Below, piece by piece: positions 1 to 7,390 of a DNA stretch of 64,000 nt. The notes beneath the pieces are model-generated. The model saw only the letters and a list, made by a program, of their open reading frames with translations, ran no database searches and was not told the origin of the DNA. The stretch comes from Myxococcales bacterium. Lineage in GTDB: Bacteria; Myxococcota_A; Polyangia; Polyangiales; Houyiibacteriaceae. Where the stretch lies: positions 1 through 64,000 of the forward strand of contig JAOTXX010000004.1 in the NCBI GenBank assembly GCA_029862185.1, written 5' to 3'. The position numbers and the translations under genes were made by a program. The number at the start of each line of letters is the position of its first letter. Position 1 is the stretch's first letter.

Positions 1-135
1 CACGCTCTCCCAGTACTCGCCCCAGGTCGAAGTCGCCCAGGTACCGTCGGAGTTGCGGTCGTGAATGGCGGGTTCGTTGCCGCTGGACTTCGCCCAACCT
101 TCGATCCGCGAGAGCATCGTTCCTTGAAGGGTCAT
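1..135 (-). CDS. Acyl-CoA synthetase (AMP-binding), N-terminal fragment
   Basis: Only the first 45 codons lie in the window; the gene runs off the left edge. I translated it by hand because it is too short for the ORF track. It starts with an ATG preceded by GGAGG at about 5 nt. The residues LSRIEGWAKSSGNEPAIHD and TWGEY match the N-terminal pattern of long-chain acyl-CoA synthetases, including the complete synthetase at 449. The role would be ATP-dependent activation of a fatty acid to acyl-CoA. The AMP-binding motif itself lies outside the window, so the family call rests on this short match. Confidence 0.65.
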   Translation of the reverse strand, partial: MTLQGTMLSRIEGWAKSSGNEPAIHDRNSDGTWATSTWGEYWESV

Positions 136-195
136 CTTGCCTCCGTTGAGAGGGGGTTACGCTACTCGATCGGAGGCAGGGATTCTAGCGGGGAT

Positions 196-237
196 CGCTG
201 CCGCTGACGCTGGGACTGGCTTTGGCGCTGACACTGA
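196..237. repeat. Degenerate CTGNCN hexamer tract
   Basis: This intergenic tract next to the tRNA is built from imperfect hexamers such as CTGACG, CTGGGA, CTGGCT and CTGACA. The same hexamer family forms longer arrays at 4188-4318 and 32783-32866. The ORF drawn through it, ending in Gln/Arg/Ser repeats, is low-complexity noise. Confidence 0.5.
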
Positions 238-244
238 AAATTAG

Positions 245-331
245 CGGAGGAGGAGGGATTCGAACCCCCGGTAGAGTCGCCCCTACAACGGATTTCAAAT
301 CCGCCGCCTTCGACCGCTCGGCCACTCCTCC
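245..331 (-). tRNA. tRNA-Ser(UGA)
   Basis: Read on the minus strand, this 87-nt sequence folds as a class II tRNA. The 7-bp acceptor stem is GGAGGAG/CTCCTCC. The anticodon loop is TTTGAAA, giving anticodon TGA. There is a long variable arm typical of serine tRNAs and a T-loop TTCGAAT. The discriminator base is G and no CCA is encoded, so CCA would be added after transcription. It lies alone between two acyl-CoA synthetase genes. Confidence 0.95.
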
Positions 332-390
332 GTGAAGGGGCGGATTTAGCACACGGATCGCGCACTGGCCCTTCCCATTTGTGAAGATCT

Positions 391-406
391 CGGCCTATAT
401 TGGCCG
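391..406. promoter_or_regulatory. Dyad upstream of acyl-CoA synthetase
   Basis: CGGCC-TATATT-GGCCG is a perfect 5-bp dyad about 43 nt upstream of the GTG start at 449. The AT-rich centre TATATT could serve as a -10 element in an otherwise GC-rich stretch. No convincing -35 is visible, so promoter or operator status is an inference. Confidence 0.3.
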
Positions 407-448
407 GTCCCCGGTCCGTGGGCGGCCGGCAACTGATGAGGTGACGCT

Positions 449-2236
449 GTGGCTACTGACACGATTCCCAATCGACTCCTGCAACGTGCGAAGAAGACCC
501 CGAATGACCCTGCGTACTACGCGCGCGAAGGCGGCAGTTGGAAGCCGACGAATTGGGGCACCTACGCCGACCAGGTGACGCAAGCCGGCCGCGCGTTGAT
601 CGCGCTTGGCTTCGAGCCCGGGCAGACGGTCTGCATCCTCGGGTTCAATCGCCCCGAGTGGGCGGTAATGGACATCGCAGCGATGGGTGCCGGCGGCGCT
701 CCTGCAGGCATCTACACCACCTGCTCTCCGGTCGAGGTTCGCTACATCGTCGCTCACGCCGAAGCGCCAGTCATCCTCGTTGAGAACGAGGAGCAGTGGC
801 GCAAGGTGTTGGCGGAGCGCGGGAACATGCCGAAGTTGAAGCACGTGGTCACCATGAAAGGCTGCCCGGCGATCGCCGACGACATGGTGATGAGCTGGGA
901 AGAGTTCCTGGCCAAAGGCGATGGAGTCGAAACGCGGGCGTACCTCGACCGGGTCGAGAGCTTGAAGCCCGAGGCCCTTGCCACTTTAATTTACACGTCG
1001 GGGACGACCGGCCCGCCCAAGGGCGTGATGCTGAGCAACGAGAACCTGGCCTGGACGTCGAACGTCGCGATCAGCATCACGACCATCAGCTCCAGCGATT
1101 GCTCACTTTCGTATCTGCCTCTTTCGCACATCGCCGAGCAGATGTTCACGCTGCACATTCCGATCACCACGGGGGCCCGTGTCTACTTCGCCGAATCGAT
1201 CGAGGCGGTGCCCGAGAACCTCAAAGAGGTCCAGCCCACCATCTTCTTCGGCGTGCCTCGTATTTGGGAGAAATTCCATGCCGGCATCTCCGCCAAGCTC
1301 AAGGAAGCCACCGGCGTGAAGGCCAAGCTCGTGAAATGGGCGATGAAAGTTGGCTGGGAGGCGAACCAGACCCCTGGCGGCAACAAAGGCCTGCAATATC
1401 AGCTCGCGAACAAGCTCATCTATTCGAAGCTACTGCCGGCAATCGGCATGGGGAACGCCCGCGTTTGCGTCACCGGCGCCGCGCCGATCGCTCGGGAGGT
1501 GCTCGAGTTCTTTGCCAGCTTGAACCTCGTCGTTCTCGAGGTCTACGGCCAATCGGAGGACAGCGGCCCGACCAGCTTCAACACCCCGACCCGGTATCGT
1601 TTCGGGAGCGTTGGCCCAGCGCTTCCGGGCGTTGAGGTCAAGATCGCGGAAGACGACGAGATCATGGTCAAGGGCCCCAATGTCTTTCTAGGTTACTACA
1701 AGGATAAGGAAGCCACCGAGGCCACGCTCTCCAATGGCTGGTTGCATTCGGGCGACTTGGGGTCGTTCGATCGCGATGGCTTTTTGAACATCACCGGCCG
1801 CAAAAAGGACATCATCATCACCGCCGGTGGCAAGAACATCACGCCGAAGAACCTCGAGTCGGGAATCAAGAACCATCCGCTGGTCGATGAAGCCGTCGTG
1901 ATTGGGGACCGGCGCAAGTACCTGAGCGCGCTCGTCACAATCGACGCCGAAGCGGGCCCGGCCTGGGCCGCGGCCAATGGCGAAGATGCAAGCGCGCTTC
2001 ACAAGAGCGCGAAGCTCAGGGCGAGCATCCAAGCGCACATCGAGGAGATGAATAAGGAGTTCGCGCGTGTGGAGCAGATCAAGAAGTTCACCATCCTCAA
2101 GCGGAACTTCACCGTCGAGGACGGCGAGCTGACGCCGACCTTGAAGGTGAAGCGCGCCAAGGTGAACGACCACTTCGCCGAAGACATCGAAGCGATGTAC
2201 GACGAAGGCAGCGCACAGCCCCAGCCTCGCGCCTGA
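449..2236 (+). CDS. Long-chain fatty acid-CoA ligase
   Basis: This 595-aa protein is predicted to activate long-chain fatty acids to acyl-CoA through an acyl-adenylate in the cytoplasm. The P-loop-like signature YTSGTTGPPKG lies at about residue 182. The GWLHSGDLG motif is near residue 430, followed by GRKKDII of the C-terminal lid. Length and motif spacing fit the FadD15/FAA-type long-chain synthetases. I accept the GTG start because GAGGTG lies 5-6 nt upstream. It is divergent from the synthetase fragment at the left edge and the tRNA. The exact chain-length preference cannot be read from sequence. Confidence 0.9.
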   Translation: MATDTIPNRLLQRAKKTPNDPAYYAREGGSWKPTNWGTYADQVTQAGRALIALGFEPGQTVCILGFNRPEWAVMDIAAMGAGGAPAGIYTTCSPVEVRYIVAHAEAPVILVENEEQWRKVLAERGNMPKLKHVVTMKGCPAIADDMVMSWEEFLAKGDGVETRAYLDRVESLKPEALATLIYTSGTTGPPKGVMLSNENLAWTSNVAISITTISSSDCSLSYLPLSHIAEQMFTLHIPITTGARVYFAESIEAVPENLKEVQPTIFFGVPRIWEKFHAGISAKLKEATGVKAKLVKWAMKVGWEANQTPGGNKGLQYQLANKLIYSKLLPAIGMGNARVCVTGAAPIAREVLEFFASLNLVVLEVYGQSEDSGPTSFNTPTRYRFGSVGPALPGVEVKIAEDDEIMVKGPNVFLGYYKDKEATEATLSNGWLHSGDLGSFDRDGFLNITGRKKDIIITAGGKNITPKNLESGIKNHPLVDEAVVIGDRRKYLSALVTIDAEAGPAWAAANGEDASALHKSAKLRASIQAHIEEMNKEFARVEQIKKFTILKRNFTVEDGELTPTLKVKRAKVNDHFAEDIEAMYDEGSAQPQPRA

Positions 2237-2273
2237 TCGGGCCAGCAAGAGGCGATTCGGTCCCGAGCGACGT

Positions 2274-2690
2274 CTAACCGACAACCGTCACGGTGACCCG
2301 CCGCCGATGCCCCCGGCGGCGGTGTTCCCAAAGGAACACGCCCTGCCAGGTGCCAAGGGCGCAGCGGCCCCCGCTGACCGGGATGCCCAGCGAAGTCTGT
2401 GTGAGCGCGGTCTTGACATGCGCCGGCATGTCGTCAGGGCCCTCCATGGTGTGAACATAGAGCGAATCCCCGTCGGGGATGAGCCTCGAGAGGAAAGCGT
2501 CGAGGTCGCGCTGGACGTCGGGGTCGGCGTTCTCGTTGATGATCAGCGACGCGCTGGTGTGGTGCACGAAGACGGTGCAGAGGCCGTCGGAGATCCCAGA
2601 AGCAGCGACCGCTTCCTCGACCTCCCGCGTGATCTCGCAGGTGCCCCTACCCCGCGTCTCGACGACGAACGTCTGCGACTTGGCGGTCAT
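2274..2690 (-). CDS. yjbQ: YjbQ family protein (UPF0047)
   Basis: This 138-aa protein belongs to the YjbQ/UPF0047 family, small beta-rich proteins with weak thiamine-phosphate synthase activity in some members and no firmly settled main role. Visible hallmarks are VFVHHTSASLIINENAD with its paired His residues, a MPAHVKTAL segment, and a C-terminal GTWQGVFLWEHR. I prefer the ATG at 2690 over the upstream GTG in the ORF track, because it overlaps the stop of the preceding gene in an ATGA arrangement and gives the usual family length. It is the last gene of the minus-strand operon. Confidence 0.88.
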   Translation of the reverse strand: MTAKSQTFVVETRGRGTCEITREVEEAVAASGISDGLCTVFVHHTSASLIINENADPDVQRDLDAFLSRLIPDGDSLYVHTMEGPDDMPAHVKTALTQTSLGIPVSGGRCALGTWQGVFLWEHRRRGHRRRVTVTVVG

Positions 2691-3160
2691 GACGGGGATA
2701 CCCTCATCCACATTGCCGCTTGGTCACCTTGGTAGATCAAGATGTCGTCCTGCGTGAAGCGGAACTCGTAGCGGCCAAACACCTGCGCCTCGCGCTGACG
2801 GATCTTCGTCGCACGAAGCTCCATCTCGAGCGGCGATCCCATCTTCGCGAGGGCGGCGAATCGAGCGTCGTAGATTCGGCCGCCATAGCCAATCCAGCCG
2901 TCGGCGTGTCGGAGCCCGAGGCAGTAATAGGTGTGCATGAAGCCCAGGATCCCGGTGAGGTGCACCATGAGGCCTCCGCTCACATGCCGTGGATGGCGCA
3001 GCGGGTGGGCTCGCTGATCGCGCGTCAGCGGAAGGTCAGGGCGCGTGGTCATTCGTGCCCGCAAGATCCCCGCCTCCTTGTCGACTTCGACGAGCTCGTC
3101 GATGCAGATCGCACCTGGGCCATAGGGGCAATCAGCAACGAATTCAGGGTCCAATGGCAT
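2687..3160 (-). CDS. Hotdog-fold dehydratase/thioesterase-like protein
   Basis: This 157-aa protein has the pattern of a FabZ/thioesterase hotdog domain. A central helix segment HVSGGLMVHLTGILGFMH follows a HPLRHPRH stretch, resembling the HFPG...PGVL region of FabZ-like proteins. The later strands GRIYDARFAALAKMG and the C-terminal AAMWMRV also fit. The true substrate is unknown. The operon holds MaoC, FabG and thiolase enzymes, so an acyl-CoA or acyl-ACP substrate is a fair inference. It starts 5 nt after queE ends, and its stop overlaps the yjbQ start. Confidence 0.65.
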   Translation of the reverse strand: MPLDPEFVADCPYGPGAICIDELVEVDKEAGILRARMTTRPDLPLTRDQRAHPLRHPRHVSGGLMVHLTGILGFMHTYYCLGLRHADGWIGYGGRIYDARFAALAKMGSPLEMELRATKIRQREAQVFGRYEFRFTQDDILIYQGDQAAMWMRVSPS

Positions 3161-3164
3161 TACT

Positions 3165-3821
3165 CTAAACTCCCTGGGCGTCCGCGTCCCAAATGACCTT
3201 GTGCATCTGCATCTGCACGCGAACCGGCAACTGGTCCTCGAGGACCCACTTCACCAAGTCCTTAGGGTCGAGCTCTCCCCAGACGCAACTGAGTAAGACG
3301 GCATGGACGCGTTCGGGGAGTCCATGCTCCTCGATGACCGCTTTCGCCCAGTCGTAGTCGGCACGGTCCGCAAGAACGAGTTTTACCTCGTCACGTTGGC
3401 TGAGCTCGGCGATGTTCTCCCATCGATTGCGCTGCGACTCGCCGCTTCCCGGTGCTTTGAGATCCATGATTCGATGGACGCGTGGGTCGACCTTGGAGAT
3501 ATCGCGCTCGCCGCTGGTTTCGAGCAGGACTGTGCGCCCCGCATCACAAAGTTCAGCGAGCAAAGGAATCGCACCTGGCTGCAGCAACGGCTCTCCGCCC
3601 GTAACCTCGACGAGGGGCGTGCCAAACGAAAGCGCCTTCTTCAGGACCTCGGCGCGTGGCATTTCGGTGCCGCCCTCGAACGCCTGCGGGGTGTCACACC
3701 AGCGGCAGCGCAGATTGCAGCGAGAGAGCCGGACGAAGGTGCAAGGTAGCCCAGCGAAGGTCGATTCGCCTTGAACCGATTCGTAAATTTCGTGAATTCG
3801 TATCTGCTCGGCGTCGGTCAT
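3165..3821 (-). CDS. queE: 7-carboxy-7-deazaguanine synthase QueE
   Basis: This radical SAM enzyme of queuosine/7-deazaguanine biosynthesis converts 6-carboxytetrahydropterin to 7-carboxy-7-deazaguanine. The cluster motif C-x3-C-x2-C is visible as Cys35, Cys39 and Cys42 (RCNLRCRWCD). It is preceded by IYESVQGESTFAG and followed by VTGGEPLLQ, both typical of QueE. The ORF track begins 55 codons earlier. I chose the ATG at 3821 because it gives the normal 218-aa length and overlaps the upstream stop as ATGA. No queC, queD or queF neighbour is present, so the rest of the pathway must be elsewhere. Confidence 0.92.
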   Translation of the reverse strand: MTDAEQIRIHEIYESVQGESTFAGLPCTFVRLSRCNLRCRWCDTPQAFEGGTEMPRAEVLKKALSFGTPLVEVTGGEPLLQPGAIPLLAELCDAGRTVLLETSGERDISKVDPRVHRIMDLKAPGSGESQRNRWENIAELSQRDEVKLVLADRADYDWAKAVIEEHGLPERVHAVLLSCVWGELDPKDLVKWVLEDQLPVRVQMQMHKVIWDADAQGV

Positions 3822-5200
3822 CTTGGACGTGGGTTGCGGGTGATGAGGATCAGCATCTGTCCCTCGTGCGCGGCACGCTCGGGAACTTCGACGATCAGAT
3901 CCCACATTCCGGGCTTTGCATCCACCTCCAGGGTCTGCGTGCGCCGGCGAACGCAGCGCTCGCCGTTTTCGTCGATGCGAACCCAAAGAACCCGGTGCTT
4001 GTACCCCGCGAGGTCGAGCGCAGAGGCGCGGAGGCGCCTGCGCTCGGCAAGCTCGACCCGGTGGCGGTACAGGCGGGTGTTGGTTTTGAGGAAGCTGCAG
4101 TTCTTGGGGAGGGTTTCCGCCGTGGGGAGATCGGGTTTGGAGACGAGAGCAGAAAAGGGGAAGGGAGGCGGAGGCGGAGCCGGGGCCGTGCCAGTGTCAG
4201 TGCCAGCGTCAGTGCCAGCGTCAGTGTCAGCGCCAGCGTCCGTGCCAGCGTCCGTGTCAGTGCCAGCGTCCGTGTCAGTGCCAGCGTCCGTGTCAGTGCC
4301 AGCGTCCGTGCCAGCGTCACCCCGCAAAGCCGAGGCTTCGCCTCGACCACGGGGTGCGTTAGCCCCGTGGACGACGCCCGGCGTCGTCTTTACGGGGTCC
4401 CTGTCCCCGTCCCCCACCGCCTTCCTCAACGCGTCCAGCATCTGCAGCGTCAGCAAGTTCCTCAGATTGTTCCCGTACCGCAGCCCCTTCTCCGTCAACT
4501 GGCATGCAGCCTTCAGGCCGCCCTGCCCCAGGACATTCGGGTGCACGCCGTCTCGGGCCAAACCTTTGCGCCGAAGCGCGCTGAGGGCGGCGTGGTAGTC
4601 GATGTACGGGAGTGACCAGTGCTGGGCGACCGCTTCGGTGATCGCATTGAAGCGGCTGATCCAGCGGTCCTTGTAGGTGTTTCGTCTTGGGAGTGCGGCG
4701 CCGAGGATGGGGATGACGCCTATGGCGGCGAGCTCTTCGATCAAGTAGACCAGTCGCTTGGCGTATACCCGCTCGTTCTCGTTTTGGGCGTCGTTGCCGC
4801 CGAACAAAATCAGCGCCCAGCGTGCTTGGGTGCGCTCGAGCTCGTTTCGGAAATTGGCTGGACGACCTCCGAGGACGTAGCGGAGGTTCCAGCTCACACC
4901 GGCTGCTTTGCTTTCACGATTGAAGGAGTTGCGCCGGCCGGTCGCGAAGTATTCGACGGTCTCGGCGAGGTCTTCGTGCGCGCCAAGGTCCACATACGGG
5001 GTCGAAAAGCAGTGGAGGAAGGCTTTGCTGGCCACACTGGAGCCGCCCATCTTCGAAAAAGCGTCGTCGCGAAGCTCCGGATTGCGCGCATGGATCATCC
5101 GAACGTGCTCGGTGACTTCCGCGCTGAGGCCGGCCGGTTCGGCGCGAGCGCTTCCGGCGACAAGCAGCGTCAGAAGGAAAGCAAGGGCGGCTGACTTCAT
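3818..5200 (-). CDS. Secreted SGNH/GDSL-type hydrolase with repetitive linker
   Basis: This 460-aa exported protein starts with a clear signal peptide (MKSAALAFLLTLLVAGSARA). Its SGNH features are KMGGSS, the oxyanion motif FGGND, and RDGVHPN carrying the Asp/His pair. It resembles GDSL esterases acting on acyl or polysaccharide substrates. After the catalytic domain comes a linker rich in DAGTDT repeats encoded by a hexamer array, then a proline run, then a C-terminal domain of about 110 residues that I do not recognise. The start at 5200 overlaps the upstream stop (ATGA); the longer ORF-track start is rejected. The linker also contains a repeat shared with 27998-28034. Confidence 0.75.
   Translation of the reverse strand: MKSAALAFLLTLLVAGSARAEPAGLSAEVTEHVRMIHARNPELRDDAFSKMGGSSVASKAFLHCFSTPYVDLGAHEDLAETVEYFATGRRNSFNRESKAAGVSWNLRYVLGGRPANFRNELERTQARWALILFGGNDAQNENERVYAKRLVYLIEELAAIGVIPILGAALPRRNTYKDRWISRFNAITEAVAQHWSLPYIDYHAALSALRRKGLARDGVHPNVLGQGGLKAACQLTEKGLRYGNNLRNLLTLQMLDALRKAVGDGDRDPVKTTPGVVHGANAPRGRGEASALRGDAGTDAGTDTDAGTDTDAGTDTDAGTDAGADTDAGTDAGTDTGTAPAPPPPPFPFSALVSKPDLPTAETLPKNCSFLKTNTRLYRHRVELAERRRLRASALDLAGYKHRVLWVRIDENGERCVRRRTQTLEVDAKPGMWDLIVEVPERAAHEGQMLILITRNPRPR
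4188..4318. repeat. In-frame hexamer array in SGNH hydrolase gene
   Basis: About 130 bp of imperfect hexamers (GTGCCA, GCGTCC, GTGTCA, GCGTCA), partly ordered as an 18-bp unit GTGCCAGCGTCCGTGTCA. On the minus strand it codes for Asp/Ala/Gly/Thr repeats. Because the period is 6 bp, gain or loss of units would keep the reading frame. Confidence 0.8.
4347..4398. repeat. Dispersed hairpin repeat inside coding sequence
   Basis: The minus strand reads ACCCCGTAAAGACG, a GC-rich centre, GTCCACGGGGCT. This matches 27998-28034, which lies between two genes. Here it is in frame within the SGNH hydrolase linker, directly beside the hexamer array. Confidence 0.55.
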
Positions 5201-6075
5201 TGAATCGCGCTCGAGGGGATCACGTAGAGCCGGCTTGGTTGGCCGGTTGCGGTTCGGTGCTGGTTGTCGGTGAGGACGACCGCTGAACCGTCCTCCATCC
5301 AGACGAGCCCTTCGAAGTTCGGCAGCGGCGACAAAAGCTCGGATAAATCGGCAGCCAGCGTGGGCTCGATCCACTGCCCCTCGGGCCCTCGAGGGATCTG
5401 AAAGCGAAGGAGGCGCGAGACGCCGTAGTGGCGCTCCACAGCGAGCGCGACGATCGACTCGCCGACGAGCTTGCAGCTCAATGCCGCGAGCCTTCCGGTC
5501 TTGCTGGTGAGCCGTACCCAGTGCGCGGTCCACGACCGCGTCTTTGGATCGAACATCCCAACAGGTGCCCAGCGACCCTTGCGCTGTCGTTCCACGAGCT
5601 CCGTCGCCAACACGAAGAGGCCATCTACGTGACAAATCCCTTCGATGCCACGGTTATCTGGAGCGGCGAGCTGCCAGCGTGCGTAGTCGAGGTTGCCGAC
5701 CGGATTGACCACGAACCGCCCAGCGTCGAGCCGGCCATCGAGGATGGTATCGCTGAGGCGTTCCTTCTCCTGGGTTTCGGTGCCGAGCAGGAATCGCGTC
5801 CCGTCCACCCAGGCCATCGCTTCGAGGTCCGTGCCGGGCGGTGCGCCGACAACCGAGTAGCGGGTGACGCCAAATGTCTCCGGGTCGATCCGGATCACCG
5901 AATCCCCATCTTCGCCGGGAGCCCAGAACGCACCGTGATCATCCACGGTGAGACCGGACAAACCGGGAACCTCGGACGCCAGGGTGACGATGCGCCCTGG
6001 GCCTCGTGGCTCCTTTTTCGTGCAGCCAACGCAGGCGAGCAGCAGCGCCACGGCAACTGCCCCACGTGCGGGCAC
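5197..6075 (-). CDS. Lipoprotein with beta-propeller-like domain
   Basis: This 292-aa predicted lipoprotein has an N-terminal hydrophobic stretch ending in LLAC, which fits a lipobox. The rest, such as SGLTVDDHGAFWAPGEDGDSVIRIDPET, IEGICHVDGLFVLATE and FEGLVWMEDGSAVVLTDN, resembles the repeated strands of an esterase-like or SdiA-regulated type beta-propeller. I chose GTG at 6075, two bases after the thiolase stop; the track's 428-aa start reads through the thiolase gene. Its stop overlaps the SGNH hydrolase start. Function is unknown. Confidence 0.65.
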   Translation of the reverse strand: MPARGAVAVALLLACVGCTKKEPRGPGRIVTLASEVPGLSGLTVDDHGAFWAPGEDGDSVIRIDPETFGVTRYSVVGAPPGTDLEAMAWVDGTRFLLGTETQEKERLSDTILDGRLDAGRFVVNPVGNLDYARWQLAAPDNRGIEGICHVDGLFVLATELVERQRKGRWAPVGMFDPKTRSWTAHWVRLTSKTGRLAALSCKLVGESIVALAVERHYGVSRLLRFQIPRGPEGQWIEPTLAADLSELLSPLPNFEGLVWMEDGSAVVLTDNQHRTATGQPSRLYVIPSSAIQ

Positions 6076-6077
6076 GA

Positions 6078-7388
6078 TCAGCGGACCGCTTCGAGCACGG
6101 CCGCGGCGCCGAGGCCACCTGCAGCGCAGATCCCGAGCAACGCGGTCTCTCTTCCACTGTTTGCGAGCTCGTTTGCGACAGTCGTCACCATGCGCGCGCC
6201 GGTGGCGCCAAACGGATGACCGATCGAAAGCGACCCGCCGTGGATGTTGAAGCTGTCTTCGTCGATTTCGCCTACGGCCTTGCTCTTGCCAAGCCTGACC
6301 TCGGCAAAGCCCTTGCTCGCAAGCGCCTTGGTCACCGAAAGCACCTGCGCAGCGAACGCTTCGTGCACGTCGACGAGATCGATGTCTTTGAGCTCCATGC
6401 GAGCCCGGTCGAGCGCCTTGGGCATCGCGAGCGCGGGCCCGATGAGGAGCTGATCCGCCGGATCGACCCCAACGTACGACCAACTCCGAAACGCTGCCAG
6501 CGGTTTGTACCCCAGCGCGCGCGCCTTCTCCTCACTCATCAGCAAGACTGCGGCCGCGCCATCGGTCAAAGGTGATGCGTTGCCCGCCGTGACGGTGCCG
6601 TCCTTTGCAAATACCGGACGAAGCTTCGAGAGCTTCTCGACGCTCGTGTCGCCACGCACGATGTTGTCGGCGTGCACCCAGCCATCGGGTGCTTCGACGG
6701 CCGTGACCTCGTTATCGAAACGGCCCGAGGCAATCGCTTCGGCAGCGCGGTGATGCGAACGCTCCGCAAACCGGTCCTGCGCCTCGCGCGAAATCTCGTT
6801 GCGCCGCGCCATCGATTCCGCGGACTCGCCCATGACCTCACCGGTCGTTCGCTCCGCGATTTTGGGCATTTTCGGAAGGATGTCGGTGATCGGCATCATC
6901 TGAGCCAAGACCCCGAGGTAGTCCCCGGGGGTGGCCGCCTTGCCAAACGCAAGCGGGGCCAGCGCGTGAACCGCCTTTTGCGGCAGGTTGAGAGGCGCGT
7001 TGCTCGTCGAGTCCGAACCACCGGCAATCACGACGTCGGCCTCGCCGCGCTCAATCGCCGCGGCCGCGAGCGTGACCGCCTGGAGACCCGACGCACAGGC
7101 GCGGGTGCAGGTCATGCCTTCCACGCTTGGAGGCAGGCGCAGGTCGAGTGCGATCTCGCGCGCGATGTTCGGTGCGAGCGATGGCAAGATGACGCCACCC
7201 CAAATGATGCTGTCGATCTCTTGGTGGGGAATGTCGGTTCGCTCGAGCAGCGACCGGACCGCGATGTCGCTCAAGTCGATGCTGTCGAGCTTGAGGAACT
7301 TTCCAAAGGCTTTCACGAACGGGGTGCGAACGCCGGACACGATGACCGCGCGCTGCTTCTTGCCCCAACCATTCTTCTTCTTGGCCAT
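6078..7388 (-). CDS. Acetyl-CoA acetyltransferase (thiolase, FadA2/FadI-like)
   Basis: This 436-aa thiolase cleaves or condenses 3-ketoacyl-CoA. Visible are the nucleophile Cys in TRACASGLQ (around residue 98), the GHPFGATGARM His motif, and the C-terminal Cys in [13 protein letters not shown]. The ATG at 7388 is favoured because GGAG lies 7 nt upstream. A second ATG at 7394 overlaps the upstream stop but leaves almost no spacing. The gene order MaoC-FabG-thiolase matches the htdX-fabG4-fadA2 cluster known from mycobacteria, which suggests a dedicated fatty acyl-CoA pathway. Confidence 0.9.
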   Translation of the reverse strand: MAKKKNGWGKKQRAVIVSGVRTPFVKAFGKFLKLDSIDLSDIAVRSLLERTDIPHQEIDSIIWGGVILPSLAPNIAREIALDLRLPPSVEGMTCTRACASGLQAVTLAAAAIERGEADVVIAGGSDSTSNAPLNLPQKAVHALAPLAFGKAATPGDYLGVLAQMMPITDILPKMPKIAERTTGEVMGESAESMARRNEISREAQDRFAERSHHRAAEAIASGRFDNEVTAVEAPDGWVHADNIVRGDTSVEKLSKLRPVFAKDGTVTAGNASPLTDGAAAVLLMSEEKARALGYKPLAAFRSWSYVGVDPADQLLIGPALAMPKALDRARMELKDIDLVDVHEAFAAQVLSVTKALASKGFAEVRLGKSKAVGEIDEDSFNIHGGSLSIGHPFGATGARMVTTVANELANSGRETALLGICAAGGLGAAAVLEAVR

Positions 7389-7390
7389 GC

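Noticed and set aside
4188-4318. Possible CRISPR array
   Set aside because: The repeats are contiguous hexamers without spacers and lie in frame within a gene. No cas genes are present anywhere in the window.
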